From: a virus
Direction: 5' to 3' (one strand)
Virus record (IMG/VR): IMGVR_UViG_3300031379_000007
Coordinates: 1 to 41,985 of that record
DNA: 41,985 nt
Below, in pieces: positions 7,453 to 14,001 of the stretch; position 1 is the stretch's first letter, and each line of letters opens with the position of its first letter. Under the pieces are notes generated by a model. It saw only the letters and a program-made list of their open reading frames with translations, made no database searches and had not been told where the DNA came from. The translations under genes and the position numbers were made by a program.

Positions 7453-7898
7453 CCGCCCACCGGGAAGGCCCGAGCGAGCGCGTGCGGTTAGTGCTCCCGA
7501 TCCCACCGAGCCCGAACAGGTGGAAGCATCATCCGATGGAGCTACACCGCCAGAAGAACGCCTACCGCAAGCAAGCGTGGGCGCAGGCCGTCGTGCAGGT
7601 GAAGCCGACACGGGACCCGCCGGAGCGCGTCAGGGTCCGCGCCACGTTCTACATGGCTCGCCTCACCCGCGACGAGGACAACCTGACGGCCTCGCTAAAG
7701 TTTGTCGGGGACTGCCTCAAGCAACGGCAGACGGGCGACCTGTGGTGGAGACAGAGCGTAGCGGACCTGTGCGGTTACTTCACGGAGGACGATCCCGCGC
7801 ATCTCATCCTCGAGAAGCCCGTGCAGCTCAGGGTCAAGACGAAGCGCGAGGAACGCTTGGAACTCGAAATCGAGGGCATCATTGAGGAGGCAGCATGA
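7449..7898 (+). CDS. RusA-type Holliday junction resolvase
   Basis: The 149-residue product fits RusA. It opens with a [13 protein letters not shown] strand and has the key acidic cluster RDEDNL (Asp75 and Asp77) followed by [10 protein letters not shown], then a second acidic site FTEDDP (Asp114, Asp115), and ends in a basic strand. RusA resolves four-way junctions left by recombination. Here it fits the ERF/YqaJ system and the removal of branches before packaging. The ATG at 7449 overlaps the methyltransferase stop; upstream in-frame codons lie inside that gene. Confidence 0.85.
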   Translation: MTAHREGPSERVRLVLPIPPSPNRWKHHPMELHRQKNAYRKQAWAQAVVQVKPTRDPPERVRVRATFYMARLTRDEDNLTASLKFVGDCLKQRQTGDLWWRQSVADLCGYFTEDDPAHLILEKPVQLRVKTKREERLELEIEGIIEEAA

Positions 7899-8332
7899 GC
7901 GCGCCGATCCGCTGGACGCTGGACAAGATCGTGGCGGCCTATCAGGCCGAGGCACGACGGCTCGGACGCCGGCCGCTTATCAGCGAGGTACCGGCCAGCC
8001 TACGGGGTGCCATCTACGCATGGGGGCTCAAGATCGCGGAGGTGCGCGAGATGTGCGGATTCGGGCCGGAGCCGGATCCCGAGCCGGCCGACGAAGGCCC
8101 GTCGCATGTTTGGCCGCCAGAGACGCCGAACCCTCACGCGCTCACGGCCGCCCAACTCGCCCGCGAGCTCCGCGCCTCACTGCGCCGCCGCCAGCGCACC
8201 GACTGGCGCAGCCACGGCTTCCACACGCTCGGCATCGGGCCGCGCCGCAAGATCCGCCAGCCCGGCCCGGACGCCCGGCTCCTGTTCGTCCCGCCCGAGG
8301 ACCTGGCCCGGCCTAAGAGGACAGCGGCATGA
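7895..8332 (+). CDS. Hypothetical protein with HNH-associated-repeat-like helix module
   Basis: The 145-residue product begins with a helix-turn-helix-like unit: LDKIVAAYQAEARRLGRRP, a short linker, then SLRGAIYAWGLKIAEVREMCGF. This resembles the small DNA-binding repeat found next to HNH homing nucleases, but no nuclease domain follows. The rest is an acidic Pro-rich linker and a very basic arm (RRRQRTDWRSHG) that could contact DNA. It sits between RusA and the C5 methyltransferase with ATGA overlaps. Confidence 0.55.
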   Translation: MSAPIRWTLDKIVAAYQAEARRLGRRPLISEVPASLRGAIYAWGLKIAEVREMCGFGPEPDPEPADEGPSHVWPPETPNPHALTAAQLARELRASLRRRQRTDWRSHGFHTLGIGPRRKIRQPGPDARLLFVPPEDLARPKRTAA

Positions 8333-9039
8333 ACAATCTCGTGCTGTCCCTGTTCCCGGGCATCGGGCTCTTGGATATGGCGTTTGAAGCCGAGGGCTTC
8401 TGTGTCGTGCGCGGCCCCGACCTTCTGTGGGGTGGCGACATCCGGCGCTTCCATCCGCCGGCTGGCGTGTTCGGTGGGGTGATCGGTGGGCCGCCGTGTC
8501 AGGCGTTTTCCATGCTCCGCACATTGCAGAAGGCCCAAGGCTACGAGCCGCGCCACGGGAACTTGATCCCTGAGTTTCAGCGCGTCGTTACCGAAGCTGC
8601 GCCCACTTGGTTCATCATGGAGAATGTCCCGCAAGCTCCTTTGCCGGCCATCGAAGGCTATGGAATCGGTGACCGGCTGATCCGGGATGTATGGGTCGGC
8701 GGCGAAACGCGCCGGATACGTCGCTTCTCCTATGGTCTGCGCGGCATGTCGAATCTCTCGGCCTCGCTCGACTTCCAGCCCGACATGCTCGCGCTCCACA
8801 ACCCCGAACCGGTGCCGGCCGTCACGTCGAGCGACGGCGGCAAGAGTGTGAGGATGGCGCGTTATACGCTGACGGAGATGAAACACCTCACCGGCCTGCC
8901 AGCGGACTTCTTGGACGAGGCGCCCTTCACGGCTGACGGGAAGCGCAAGGTTATCGCGAACGGCGTCCCTCTCCCTATGGGCCGCGCCGTCGCCCGAGCC
9001 GTGAAGGCTGCACTATCCCAAGAGAGGACGGCGGCATGA
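8329..9039 (+). CDS. DNA cytosine-C5 methyltransferase
   Basis: The 236-residue product carries the ordered C5-methyltransferase motifs: motif I LSLFPGIGLLDMAFEAEGF at the start, motif IV GGPPCQAFS with the catalytic Cys57, motif VI MENVP with Glu98, motif VIII-like RRIRRFS, and motif X IANGVPLPMGRAVARAV at the end. At 236 residues it is compact compared with bacterial enzymes (about 320-420), so the target-recognition region between VIII and X is short. It is likely an orphan anti-restriction enzyme, paired with the amino-methyltransferase upstream. Confidence 0.88.
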   Translation: MNNLVLSLFPGIGLLDMAFEAEGFCVVRGPDLLWGGDIRRFHPPAGVFGGVIGGPPCQAFSMLRTLQKAQGYEPRHGNLIPEFQRVVTEAAPTWFIMENVPQAPLPAIEGYGIGDRLIRDVWVGGETRRIRRFSYGLRGMSNLSASLDFQPDMLALHNPEPVPAVTSSDGGKSVRMARYTLTEMKHLTGLPADFLDEAPFTADGKRKVIANGVPLPMGRAVARAVKAALSQERTAA

Positions 9040-9170
9040 GCCCCGACGACCTGCCCGACACGGCGACGGTCTATGTGCCAGGCTACGGCGAGACGACAGT
9101 GGGCGAGATCCGGGCCTCGGTTGCGGACCCGTGGGCCGATACGGTATCCATGTGGGGGCCGACCCCATGA
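9036..9170 (+). CDS. 44-residue hypothetical protein
   Basis: Starts at an ATGA overlap with the C5-methyltransferase gene and ends in an ATGA overlap with the next gene. The peptide begins MSPDDLPDTATVYVPGYG and is acidic, with no known family. The double overlap in a tightly packed operon supports it as a real small gene. Confidence 0.45.
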   Translation: MSPDDLPDTATVYVPGYGETTVGEIRASVADPWADTVSMWGPTP

Positions 9171-9541
9171 ACAAGAGTCCGTTGGTCGAATGGAGTTGGG
9201 TCTACACGGTAGGTCGCGGGGGTTACCGCCTACATCCCCTGATCGAATACGACTCAAAGGCATTCGAGGAAATGTGCGAGGGCGAGGGTGTGACCTCGTG
9301 TGGTATCCGTGGCCGCTTTGCAATTCCCGGTTTGTTTTCGCGGATGGGCATGCCGCGGTGCTCGCGGTGTTGCGACGCCCTCGGCTGGCCCCGCGGAAAC
9401 GGGAGCCCGAAGAATGACGACATGCTCCGCCCACTCATGGAAGCTCTACTCACATCGGGGGCTGACCCCATGAGCGCGCCCCGCTACTCCAGAGAGGACC
9501 GCGCCCCCACGCAGGCAGAACCCGAAGGGAGGAAGCCGTGA
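9167..9541 (+). CDS. Hypothetical protein with CxxCC motif
   Basis: The 124-residue product contains SCGIRG and MPRCSRCCDALGWPRG, a cysteine cluster that may bind metal, then a helical segment and a charged tail. The tail begins at an in-frame ATG (9470) that looks like another gene start: MSAP, with the upstream bases GCTGACCCC closely matching GCCGACCCC before this gene's own ATG. This suggests that two short genes were fused. Function unknown. Confidence 0.55.
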   Translation: MNKSPLVEWSWVYTVGRGGYRLHPLIEYDSKAFEEMCEGEGVTSCGIRGRFAIPGLFSRMGMPRCSRCCDALGWPRGNGSPKNDDMLRPLMEALLTSGADPMSAPRYSREDRAPTQAEPEGRKP

Positions 9542-9867
9542 GCAACGAGCGAGACACGCGGGATCGGGATGTGGTGGAGCAATGGAAAAGGGTGGATAGC
9601 GAGTTTCACGAGCCAGATACATACGGCGATTCGCACGCCCTATATCAGCTACACATCGTTGGGCACCGCATGGCCGATGAGATCACCGCGCTCCGTGCGG
9701 AGCGAGATCGGCTGCGGGAGGCGCTGGAATGGGATCGTCCCTTGTTCGCGAGATTCGCCAAGGGCGAGGCCGGCCCCGCAGAAGCACAGCACGCATGGCT
9801 CCGCACCGGTGCCGCCCTCAAGGGCGAGGAGGCCGACCGTGGCCCCGGTGAGGTGACGCATGGCTGA
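9538..9867 (+). CDS. Coiled-coil hypothetical protein
   Basis: The 109-residue product is charged and helical, with a likely coiled coil around EITALRAERDRLREALEW (residues 47-64). It ends with the residues EVTHG, the same ending as the DUF5131 protein downstream. The GTG start overlaps the previous stop. No family is recognised. Confidence 0.6.
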   Translation: MSNERDTRDRDVVEQWKRVDSEFHEPDTYGDSHALYQLHIVGHRMADEITALRAERDRLREALEWDRPLFARFAKGEAGPAEAQHAWLRTGAALKGEEADRGPGEVTHG

Positions 9868-10673
9868 GCACTCGAAGCTCTCGGACCTGTTCCACCCGGA
9901 CGTGCCGTTTGACTTCGTGGACCAGGTGTTCGCGGTGATGGCGCTGACGCCCCGGCACACTTACCAGGTGCTCACGAAGCGGCCCGAGAGAATGGCGGAG
10001 TATCTCAACGACGAAACCCTCCACTCTGTTGGCGGCGCGCTTTGCGCGGGGCGCGGGGAGGCGATTGCGTTGAGGATGTACGAACGCGACCCGAGCGCGC
10101 CCGACGTGGCGTGGCCCCTTCCGAACGTCTTGCTCGGCACCTCCGTTGAGGACCACGCCGCAGCCGACGAGCGAATCCCCCACCTACTCCGCTGCCCGGC
10201 AGCTGTGCGCTTCCTGTCATGCGAGCCGCTGTTGGGACCGGTAGACCTGCGAAACGTGGGAAACGGTCACGACGCGCTGACCTCCACGTGTTGCCCATGG
10301 GCCGAGGACTATCCGATAGCAGAGGACCCGTGCCCGCCATGCCGCGACGGTATGGGTGTCTCGGTGGATTGGGTGATCGCTGGCGGTGAGTCGGGGGCGG
10401 GGGCGCGGCCATCCTACCTAACGTGGTTTCGCTCGCTCCGGGACCAGTGCCGTGAGGCGGGGGTGCCATTCTTCCTCAAGCAATTGGGCGCCTTCGTTCT
10501 TGGCTCAGGCCTGGACGATGAGCCCCTGTTTGGTCTAGGTGCCCGTTTCGAGTGGACGGGTCACGGCGTAGCGAGCTACCGCGTGCGCTTCCACGACCCC
10601 AAGGGCGGCGACCCATCCGAGTGGCCGGAGGACCTGAGGGTGAGGGAATACCCAGAGGTGACGCATGGCTGAG
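9850..10673 (+). repeat. 19-bp direct repeats bracketing the DUF5131 gene
   Basis: GAGGTGACGCATGGCTGAG occurs exactly at 9850-9868 and again at 10655-10673. Each copy holds the stop of one gene and the start of the next, so recombination between them would excise or insert the DUF5131 gene cleanly without disturbing its neighbours' frames. Confidence 0.9.
9860..10672 (+). CDS. Gp37/Gp68 (DUF5131) family protein lacking the N-terminal cysteine region
   Basis: The 270-residue product matches the phage Gp37/Gp68 family from its middle onward: SDLFHPDVPFDFVDQVFAV, TYQVLTKRPERM, WPLPNVLLGTSVED, RFLSCEPLLGPVDL, DWVIAGGESGAGARP and VPFFLKQLGAF, in that order. Typical members start with about 100 more residues holding a W-x-P-x-x-G-C and C-x-x-C-Y-A cluster reminiscent of radical-SAM proteins. 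That part is absent, and the upstream gene does not supply it. A separate CCPWAEDYPIAEDPCPPC insertion adds cysteines near residues 142-160. Family function is unknown. Confidence 0.75.
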   Translation: MAEHSKLSDLFHPDVPFDFVDQVFAVMALTPRHTYQVLTKRPERMAEYLNDETLHSVGGALCAGRGEAIALRMYERDPSAPDVAWPLPNVLLGTSVEDHAAADERIPHLLRCPAAVRFLSCEPLLGPVDLRNVGNGHDALTSTCCPWAEDYPIAEDPCPPCRDGMGVSVDWVIAGGESGAGARPSYLTWFRSLRDQCREAGVPFFLKQLGAFVLGSGLDDEPLFGLGARFEWTGHGVASYRVRFHDPKGGDPSEWPEDLRVREYPEVTHG

Positions 10674-10910
10674 AGTGTGGATGCGGGGCCGTATCCTGAT
10701 GGCCCATGTCTAGACAGGCGTACCAGGGATGATCTTCGCGCCGCCCTTGCCGCGCTTCGCCGCTACGAGGTGGTGGAGGGCTACGTGGTCAAGATCGCCG
10801 GAAGTGACGAACCTGGTGGGGCGCGATACTTCCACCGTTCAACCGACGACAAGTACGGAATCCCCGATTGGGGTATCGCGGGTGTCCTGCTGGTGGAGGA
10901 GGAGTCGTGA
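10665..10910 (+). CDS. Small hypothetical protein
   Basis: The 81-residue product overlaps the DUF5131 gene by 8 bases (ATGGCTGA). It has an N-terminal helix with DDLRAALAALRRYEVVEGYVV and an alpha/beta C-terminus ending GIPDWGIAGVLLVEEES. No family is recognised. Confidence 0.55.
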   Translation: MAESVDAGPYPDGPCLDRRTRDDLRAALAALRRYEVVEGYVVKIAGSDEPGGARYFHRSTDDKYGIPDWGIAGVLLVEEES

Positions 10911-11095
10911 GCAAGAACGACGAATCGCTGGCGCGGGTCGAAGAGATCATCCGGCTCGCGCTTGCCCTAAAGGGTGGGCGACCGGAGGACCACTACGTTG
11001 CTGACCGCACAAGTCAGATACTCACGCAAGCCATCCTGATTGCCGACACAATGACGCGCGAGGACGCGGCCCACGGGCCGGAGGAGGAGAAGTGA
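10907..11095 (+). CDS. Small helical hypothetical protein
   Basis: The 62-residue product is helical and acidic (RVEEIIRLALAL near the start). The GTG start at 10907 overlaps the preceding stop as GTGA, and a GGAGGAGT ribosome site lies just upstream. No family is recognised. Confidence 0.5.
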   Translation: MSKNDESLARVEEIIRLALALKGGRPEDHYVADRTSQILTQAILIADTMTREDAAHGPEEEK

Positions 11096-11295
11096 GCAAG
11101 CCATACGGTCTGACGGGGGACTTCCGGGTGATTAGGCCAACCGCCGTCGAAAACCACATCTGGGATGCGGTGCAAGAAGCTGTGTTGGCTGGGTGGACGG
11201 TGGAGCAATTCCGCCGCGAGGCACGGCAGGCATGGTCGCAGGCTTTGGACGACACAAAGAGAGAGGCAGAAAGGGCGTGGGAGCCAGTGCCATGA
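11092..11295 (+). CDS. Small hypothetical protein
   Basis: The 67-residue product begins MSKPYGLTGDFRVIRP and then forms a helix (WDAVQEAVLAGWTVEQFRREAR). GTGA overlap upstream, preceded by GGAGGAGA, and ATGA overlap downstream. No family is recognised. Confidence 0.5.
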   Translation: MSKPYGLTGDFRVIRPTAVENHIWDAVQEAVLAGWTVEQFRREARQAWSQALDDTKREAERAWEPVP

Positions 11296-11846
11296 GCGCC
11301 CCCACCGAGCGCCCAACGGCGGCAGAGATCGCATACGGCAGGGGCACGCTAGGACCCGGAGCGTGGATTGACGACCTTGGTGACGAGTGGGCGCGGCTCA
11401 TACAACAGCCAGGGGGGCCAAGGGAACCTACTAGGGCAGCCGACGTGGGAGTTACGTGGTATCCGACCCTTGACGACATCTACGCAGCCTTTGTTGAGGG
11501 GTGGGCAGAAGGCGAGGATGTGCGGTGGGGCGGTGAAACACCCGATGGCGAAGAGGCTGAATTTACTACCGCCGATATGAAGGCTGGAATGGGCCGTCAG
11601 GGAATGTGGGGCTTCGAGCGTGGCGGGATGATTCACCTGTGGGCGCAACCCGAACACGTTGAGACAAAAGACTTCGCGCACCTAGTTGCCCACGAGATCG
11701 CACACGCTGCCTGTGCCCACGATGGCACCATGGATGACGAGATGGAGGCCGAACGTTACGGGGAGGTCGCGGTAAGGGCGGTGGAGGTGGTGGACATGGT
11801 TCGTACTGCCCTGCGCCACCCCACGAAGGAGGACAACGATGGCTGA
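11292..11846 (+). CDS. Putative HExxH metallopeptidase-like protein
   Basis: The 184-residue product has FAHLVAHEIAHAACAHDG with the HExxH zinc motif at residues 134-138, followed by DDEMEAE, where a glutamate could be the third ligand (gluzincin-type). The N-terminal half has a WYPTLDDIYAAFVEGWAEG segment and a short strand region with no known domain. Enzymes with this motif hydrolyse peptides, and small phage or host relatives such as ImmA/IrrE cleave repressors. No repressor is visible here, so the target is unknown. The ATGA start at 11292 is preferred over upstream in-frame codons. Confidence 0.6.
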   Translation: MSAPTERPTAAEIAYGRGTLGPGAWIDDLGDEWARLIQQPGGPREPTRAADVGVTWYPTLDDIYAAFVEGWAEGEDVRWGGETPDGEEAEFTTADMKAGMGRQGMWGFERGGMIHLWAQPEHVETKDFAHLVAHEIAHAACAHDGTMDDEMEAERYGEVAVRAVEVVDMVRTALRHPTKEDNDG

Positions 11847-12342
11847 GACCCTGAAGCCGTGCCCGTTCTGCGGTAGCGACGCTACGGTGGAGTTTTACGA
11901 CGACGGCGGCTGGTGCGTAGCGTGTGACGAGAGTGGGTGTGCCAACATGGACAACACCTATTCGACCGAAGCCGAAGCCATCGCCGCCTGGAACCGTCGC
12001 GCCGAGCCCCCATCATCCAGCGATCCGCACTACGATTGGGGCAAGCGCGTGGACGAGATGCTGGCCACAAGCCTAGTGCCGAACCCGGTAGCGGCCGCGT
12101 TCGTGCTCGGCCGGGAATACGCTGACGCCAGCGTGGAGGGTTGCGCTGACATCTCACGCCAGATCGAACGCTTGGAGGCGATGGTATTTGAGCCCTCCAC
12201 GCCGACGCAGGAGCCGGTGGGGTGGACAACGGTACGGCTGCCGACGCCAAGCGAACCGACACGGTACTACCTGGAGTGGGACTTCGATGCGATGACGTGG
12301 AAGGTTGCCTCGCCCCCCGTGGGCCAGGAGCGGGACCGATGA
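11839..12342 (+). CDS. Lar-like restriction-alleviation zinc protein
   Basis: The first ~52 residues read LKPCPFCGSDATVEF, then WCVACDESGCANMDNTYSTEAEAIAAWNRR, the standard pattern of the Lar-like family: CxxC, a second CxxC with an extra C, then E-A-xx-A-W-N-R. Some members (Rac prophage Lar) reduce type I restriction by helping modification. The remaining ~115 residues are a separate helical and beta region, longer than in classic Lar. It overlaps the upstream gene by ATGGCTGA. Anti-restriction activity is inferred from the family and from the two methyltransferase genes upstream. Confidence 0.7.
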   Translation: MAETLKPCPFCGSDATVEFYDDGGWCVACDESGCANMDNTYSTEAEAIAAWNRRAEPPSSSDPHYDWGKRVDEMLATSLVPNPVAAAFVLGREYADASVEGCADISRQIERLEAMVFEPSTPTQEPVGWTTVRLPTPSEPTRYYLEWDFDAMTWKVASPPVGQERDR

Positions 12343-12545
12343 CCACCACCGAGAAGCTGAGACGGATTAACGCTTTGTCGAAAGCAATCTACGAAACTAC
12401 AGACGACGGAAGCGAACACATCTGCGCAGCCATCTGCGACACCCTCGGGATCACGCGGCAGGACGTGAAGGCTATCCGATGGAGCGCAACGGGCACGCGC
12501 GCCGCCGATGCTCTGGACGCTCTGCTCACGGTCGCGGGGAGATAG
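12339..12545 (+). CDS. Small helical hypothetical protein
   Basis: The 68-residue product is a set of short helices (KLRRINALSKAIYE, HICAAICDTLGITRQDVKAIRW) that could form a helix-turn-helix. The ATGA start at 12339 overlaps the previous stop. It lies immediately before the replication genes. No family is recognised. Confidence 0.5.
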   Translation: MTTTEKLRRINALSKAIYETTDDGSEHICAAICDTLGITRQDVKAIRWSATGTRAADALDALLTVAGR

Positions 12546-12548
12546 CAC

Positions 12549-13391
12549 ATGGCCCACGATCGCCCATCATCGTCTCGTTGGATTCGGCTGGATACAACGT
12601 GGTCGTCCTCGAGTTGGGTGGCCGAACTCCCCCCGGAAGGCCGACTGGCCTGGGTCGAGCTCCTATGTCATGTGAAAGCTCACGGCACGGCGGGTCGGGT
12701 CCGCGCGCTTTCTGCTGTCGTTGCCGCCAGAATGTGGGGTGTCACGCGTGACAGCGTGACAGGTATGCTCGAGGCCGCCCAGATCGACGGAGCTCTCGTC
12801 GTGGAGGACGGCGAGTGGGTGTTGACGGGCTGGAGCACCTACCAGCCGGACAAAACGGCCAGAGACCGCCAGCGGCGCCATCGTCAACGCCAGCAACTAG
12901 ATACGCCGGTTATCCACACACCACCCGTAACGCCTGTCACGCGTGACGTGCGTTACGTCACGCCTACGAAGACAGAGACAGGGACAAAGACAGAAGAAAC
13001 AGAAGAACTACCGCCGCCTGACGGCGGCGAAGCGAACGCGGTCGTTCTACGCGACTGGCGCGACGGTGGTCCGGGTACTTGGACGGGCGCACATGTCGTT
13101 GCCGCCTTCATGGAGTACTGCCGGAAGAAGCACATCCCCGAACTCCCACCATCGGCCAGAGCGAAGCAGGGGGCGGCCGGCAAGCGCCTCGCCAAGCAGC
13201 ACAGACCAGCTGACATCGTGCAAGCCATGGTCGGTATGGGCACGCTGTTTCCCCATTGCCCACCACGCAACGAGCCATGGGACCTGTTCGATCTTGAAAC
13301 CAAGTTCACCAAGGCCCACGCCGCAGCCGGCAATGATCCCGCGCTCCGCGAGGCTGCCTTCGATGACGCATTCCTACGGAGGGCATCGTGA
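12549..13391 (+). CDS. Phage replication initiator / replisome organiser-like protein
   Basis: The 280-residue product has the layout of phage replisome organisers. A winged-helix-type N-terminus spans about residues 1-100 (RWIRLDTTW, LPPEGRLAWVELLCHVKAHG, WGVTRDSVTGMLEAAQIDGAL, GEWVLTGWSTYQPD). A basic linker RDRQRRHRQRQQ and a low-complexity Thr/Glu linker follow, then a C-terminal helical domain. The phrase W-x-x-Y-Q-x-D-x-T-A-x-x-R-Q-R-R is common in this class. Such proteins bind origin repeats inside their own gene and recruit the helicase loader. A GGGGAG site precedes the ATG. Confidence 0.65.
   Translation: MAHDRPSSSRWIRLDTTWSSSSWVAELPPEGRLAWVELLCHVKAHGTAGRVRALSAVVAARMWGVTRDSVTGMLEAAQIDGALVVEDGEWVLTGWSTYQPDKTARDRQRRHRQRQQLDTPVIHTPPVTPVTRDVRYVTPTKTETGTKTEETEELPPPDGGEANAVVLRDWRDGGPGTWTGAHVVAAFMEYCRKKHIPELPPSARAKQGAAGKRLAKQHRPADIVQAMVGMGTLFPHCPPRNEPWDLFDLETKFTKAHAAAGNDPALREAAFDDAFLRRAS
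12741..13009 (+). other. Candidate replication origin: GTCACGC-type iterons and purine tract
   Basis: The 12-bp palindrome GTCACGCGTGAC occurs at 12741-12752 and 12936-12947, with a further GCGTGAC at 12754-12760. From 12942 an inverted repeat CGTGACGT / ACGTCACG (12955-12962) follows. Directly downstream, 12967-13009 is a purine-rich, locally AT-richer tract built on GACA/GAAGA repeats. The set lies inside the initiator gene, the same arrangement as the lambda origin inside gene O. Confidence 0.4.
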
Positions 13392-13864
13392 TTGACCGGG
13401 CCGTGTTCCTGACTCATTGGAAGCGTATCTGTCGGCGCTTCGACCGCGCCTTTGACCGCGACACCCTCACCGAAACCGACGACTACTTCGAGTTCCTCTC
13501 CGCCCGAATGAGCACGGAAGATTTCGACGAAGCGGCCCGTGCCGTATGGGCGACCGCTCGCTTTTTCCCACGACCGGCTGATTTCCTGTCCGTGCAAGCA
13601 GGCCACGAGTGGCGTACCGTGTTGGAGTTCTCCAGTGACTTCGACCGGGACGTCTGGGCACAGCTCACCGTTGCCGCCAAACTGGCGACCGAGGCTATTG
13701 GGGGAACTGCGGTAGTCCGTGGATCGCGTGATCTTGTGAGGCTCCGCACTGCATGGCTTGATGCTTATGAGCGCGAGGTCCAGGCCGAAAGCGCCACGGA
13801 TCGCCGTGAGATCGGCGAGGTCTCTGGGCTCCAGGAGGTTGTGGCTGGCCCGCAAGGCGGCTAA
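13388..13864 (+). CDS. Helicase-loader-like replication protein
   Basis: The 158-residue product is helical, with FLTHWKRICRRFDRAFD, a YFEFLSARMSTEDFDEAARAVWATARFFPRPADFL segment, and a longer helical tail. The pattern of W/F near the start and A-x-x-x-x-x-x-x-R/K-F-F-P before a D/E-F/L helix is typical of G39P-type helicase loaders and related phage proteins. These occur directly after replisome organisers, as here. The GTG start overlaps the previous stop. The assignment rests on context and a short motif. Confidence 0.55.
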   Translation: MIDRAVFLTHWKRICRRFDRAFDRDTLTETDDYFEFLSARMSTEDFDEAARAVWATARFFPRPADFLSVQAGHEWRTVLEFSSDFDRDVWAQLTVAAKLATEAIGGTAVVRGSRDLVRLRTAWLDAYEREVQAESATDRREIGEVSGLQEVVAGPQGG

Positions 13865-13882
13865 GGCTTTTAGGTTGGGGCC

Positions 13883-13966
13883 ATGCCTAAGCGCTCAAGC
13901 ACGGAACCCCACCACGGATGCAGCATGAGCGGTGACCAAAACGCGCGTGGTTGCCCGAAAGGTTAA
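13883..13966 (+). CDS. 27-residue candidate mini-ORF in the gap before the sugar module
   Basis: Begins MPKRSSTEPHHGCSMSGDQN and ends at TAA. A GGTTGGGG stretch before the ATG is a modest ribosome site. No family is recognised. It occupies most of the 137-base gap 13865-14001, which is otherwise the first break in the string of overlapping genes since 5455. Confidence 0.25.
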   Translation: MPKRSSTEPHHGCSMSGDQNARGCPKG

Positions 13967-13977
13967 GCGGTTATATC
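13951..13977 (+). promoter_or_regulatory. Possible sigma70-like promoter before the sugar module
   Basis: TTGCCC (13951-13956) and TATATC (13972-13977) are separated by 15 bases, slightly short. The TTATATCTTT stretch is conspicuously AT-rich for this genome and lies in the only sizeable gap between the replication genes and the PseB-like gene, where a new transcript would be expected. Confidence 0.3.
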
Positions 13978-14001
13978 TTTGCGCGAACGGCACATGGAGG
14001 C

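Noticed and set aside
12953-13855. Long antisense frame opposite the replication genes
   Set aside because: It mirrors two well-supported coupled genes on the + strand and has no recognisable protein; GC-rich codon bias creates such open antisense frames.
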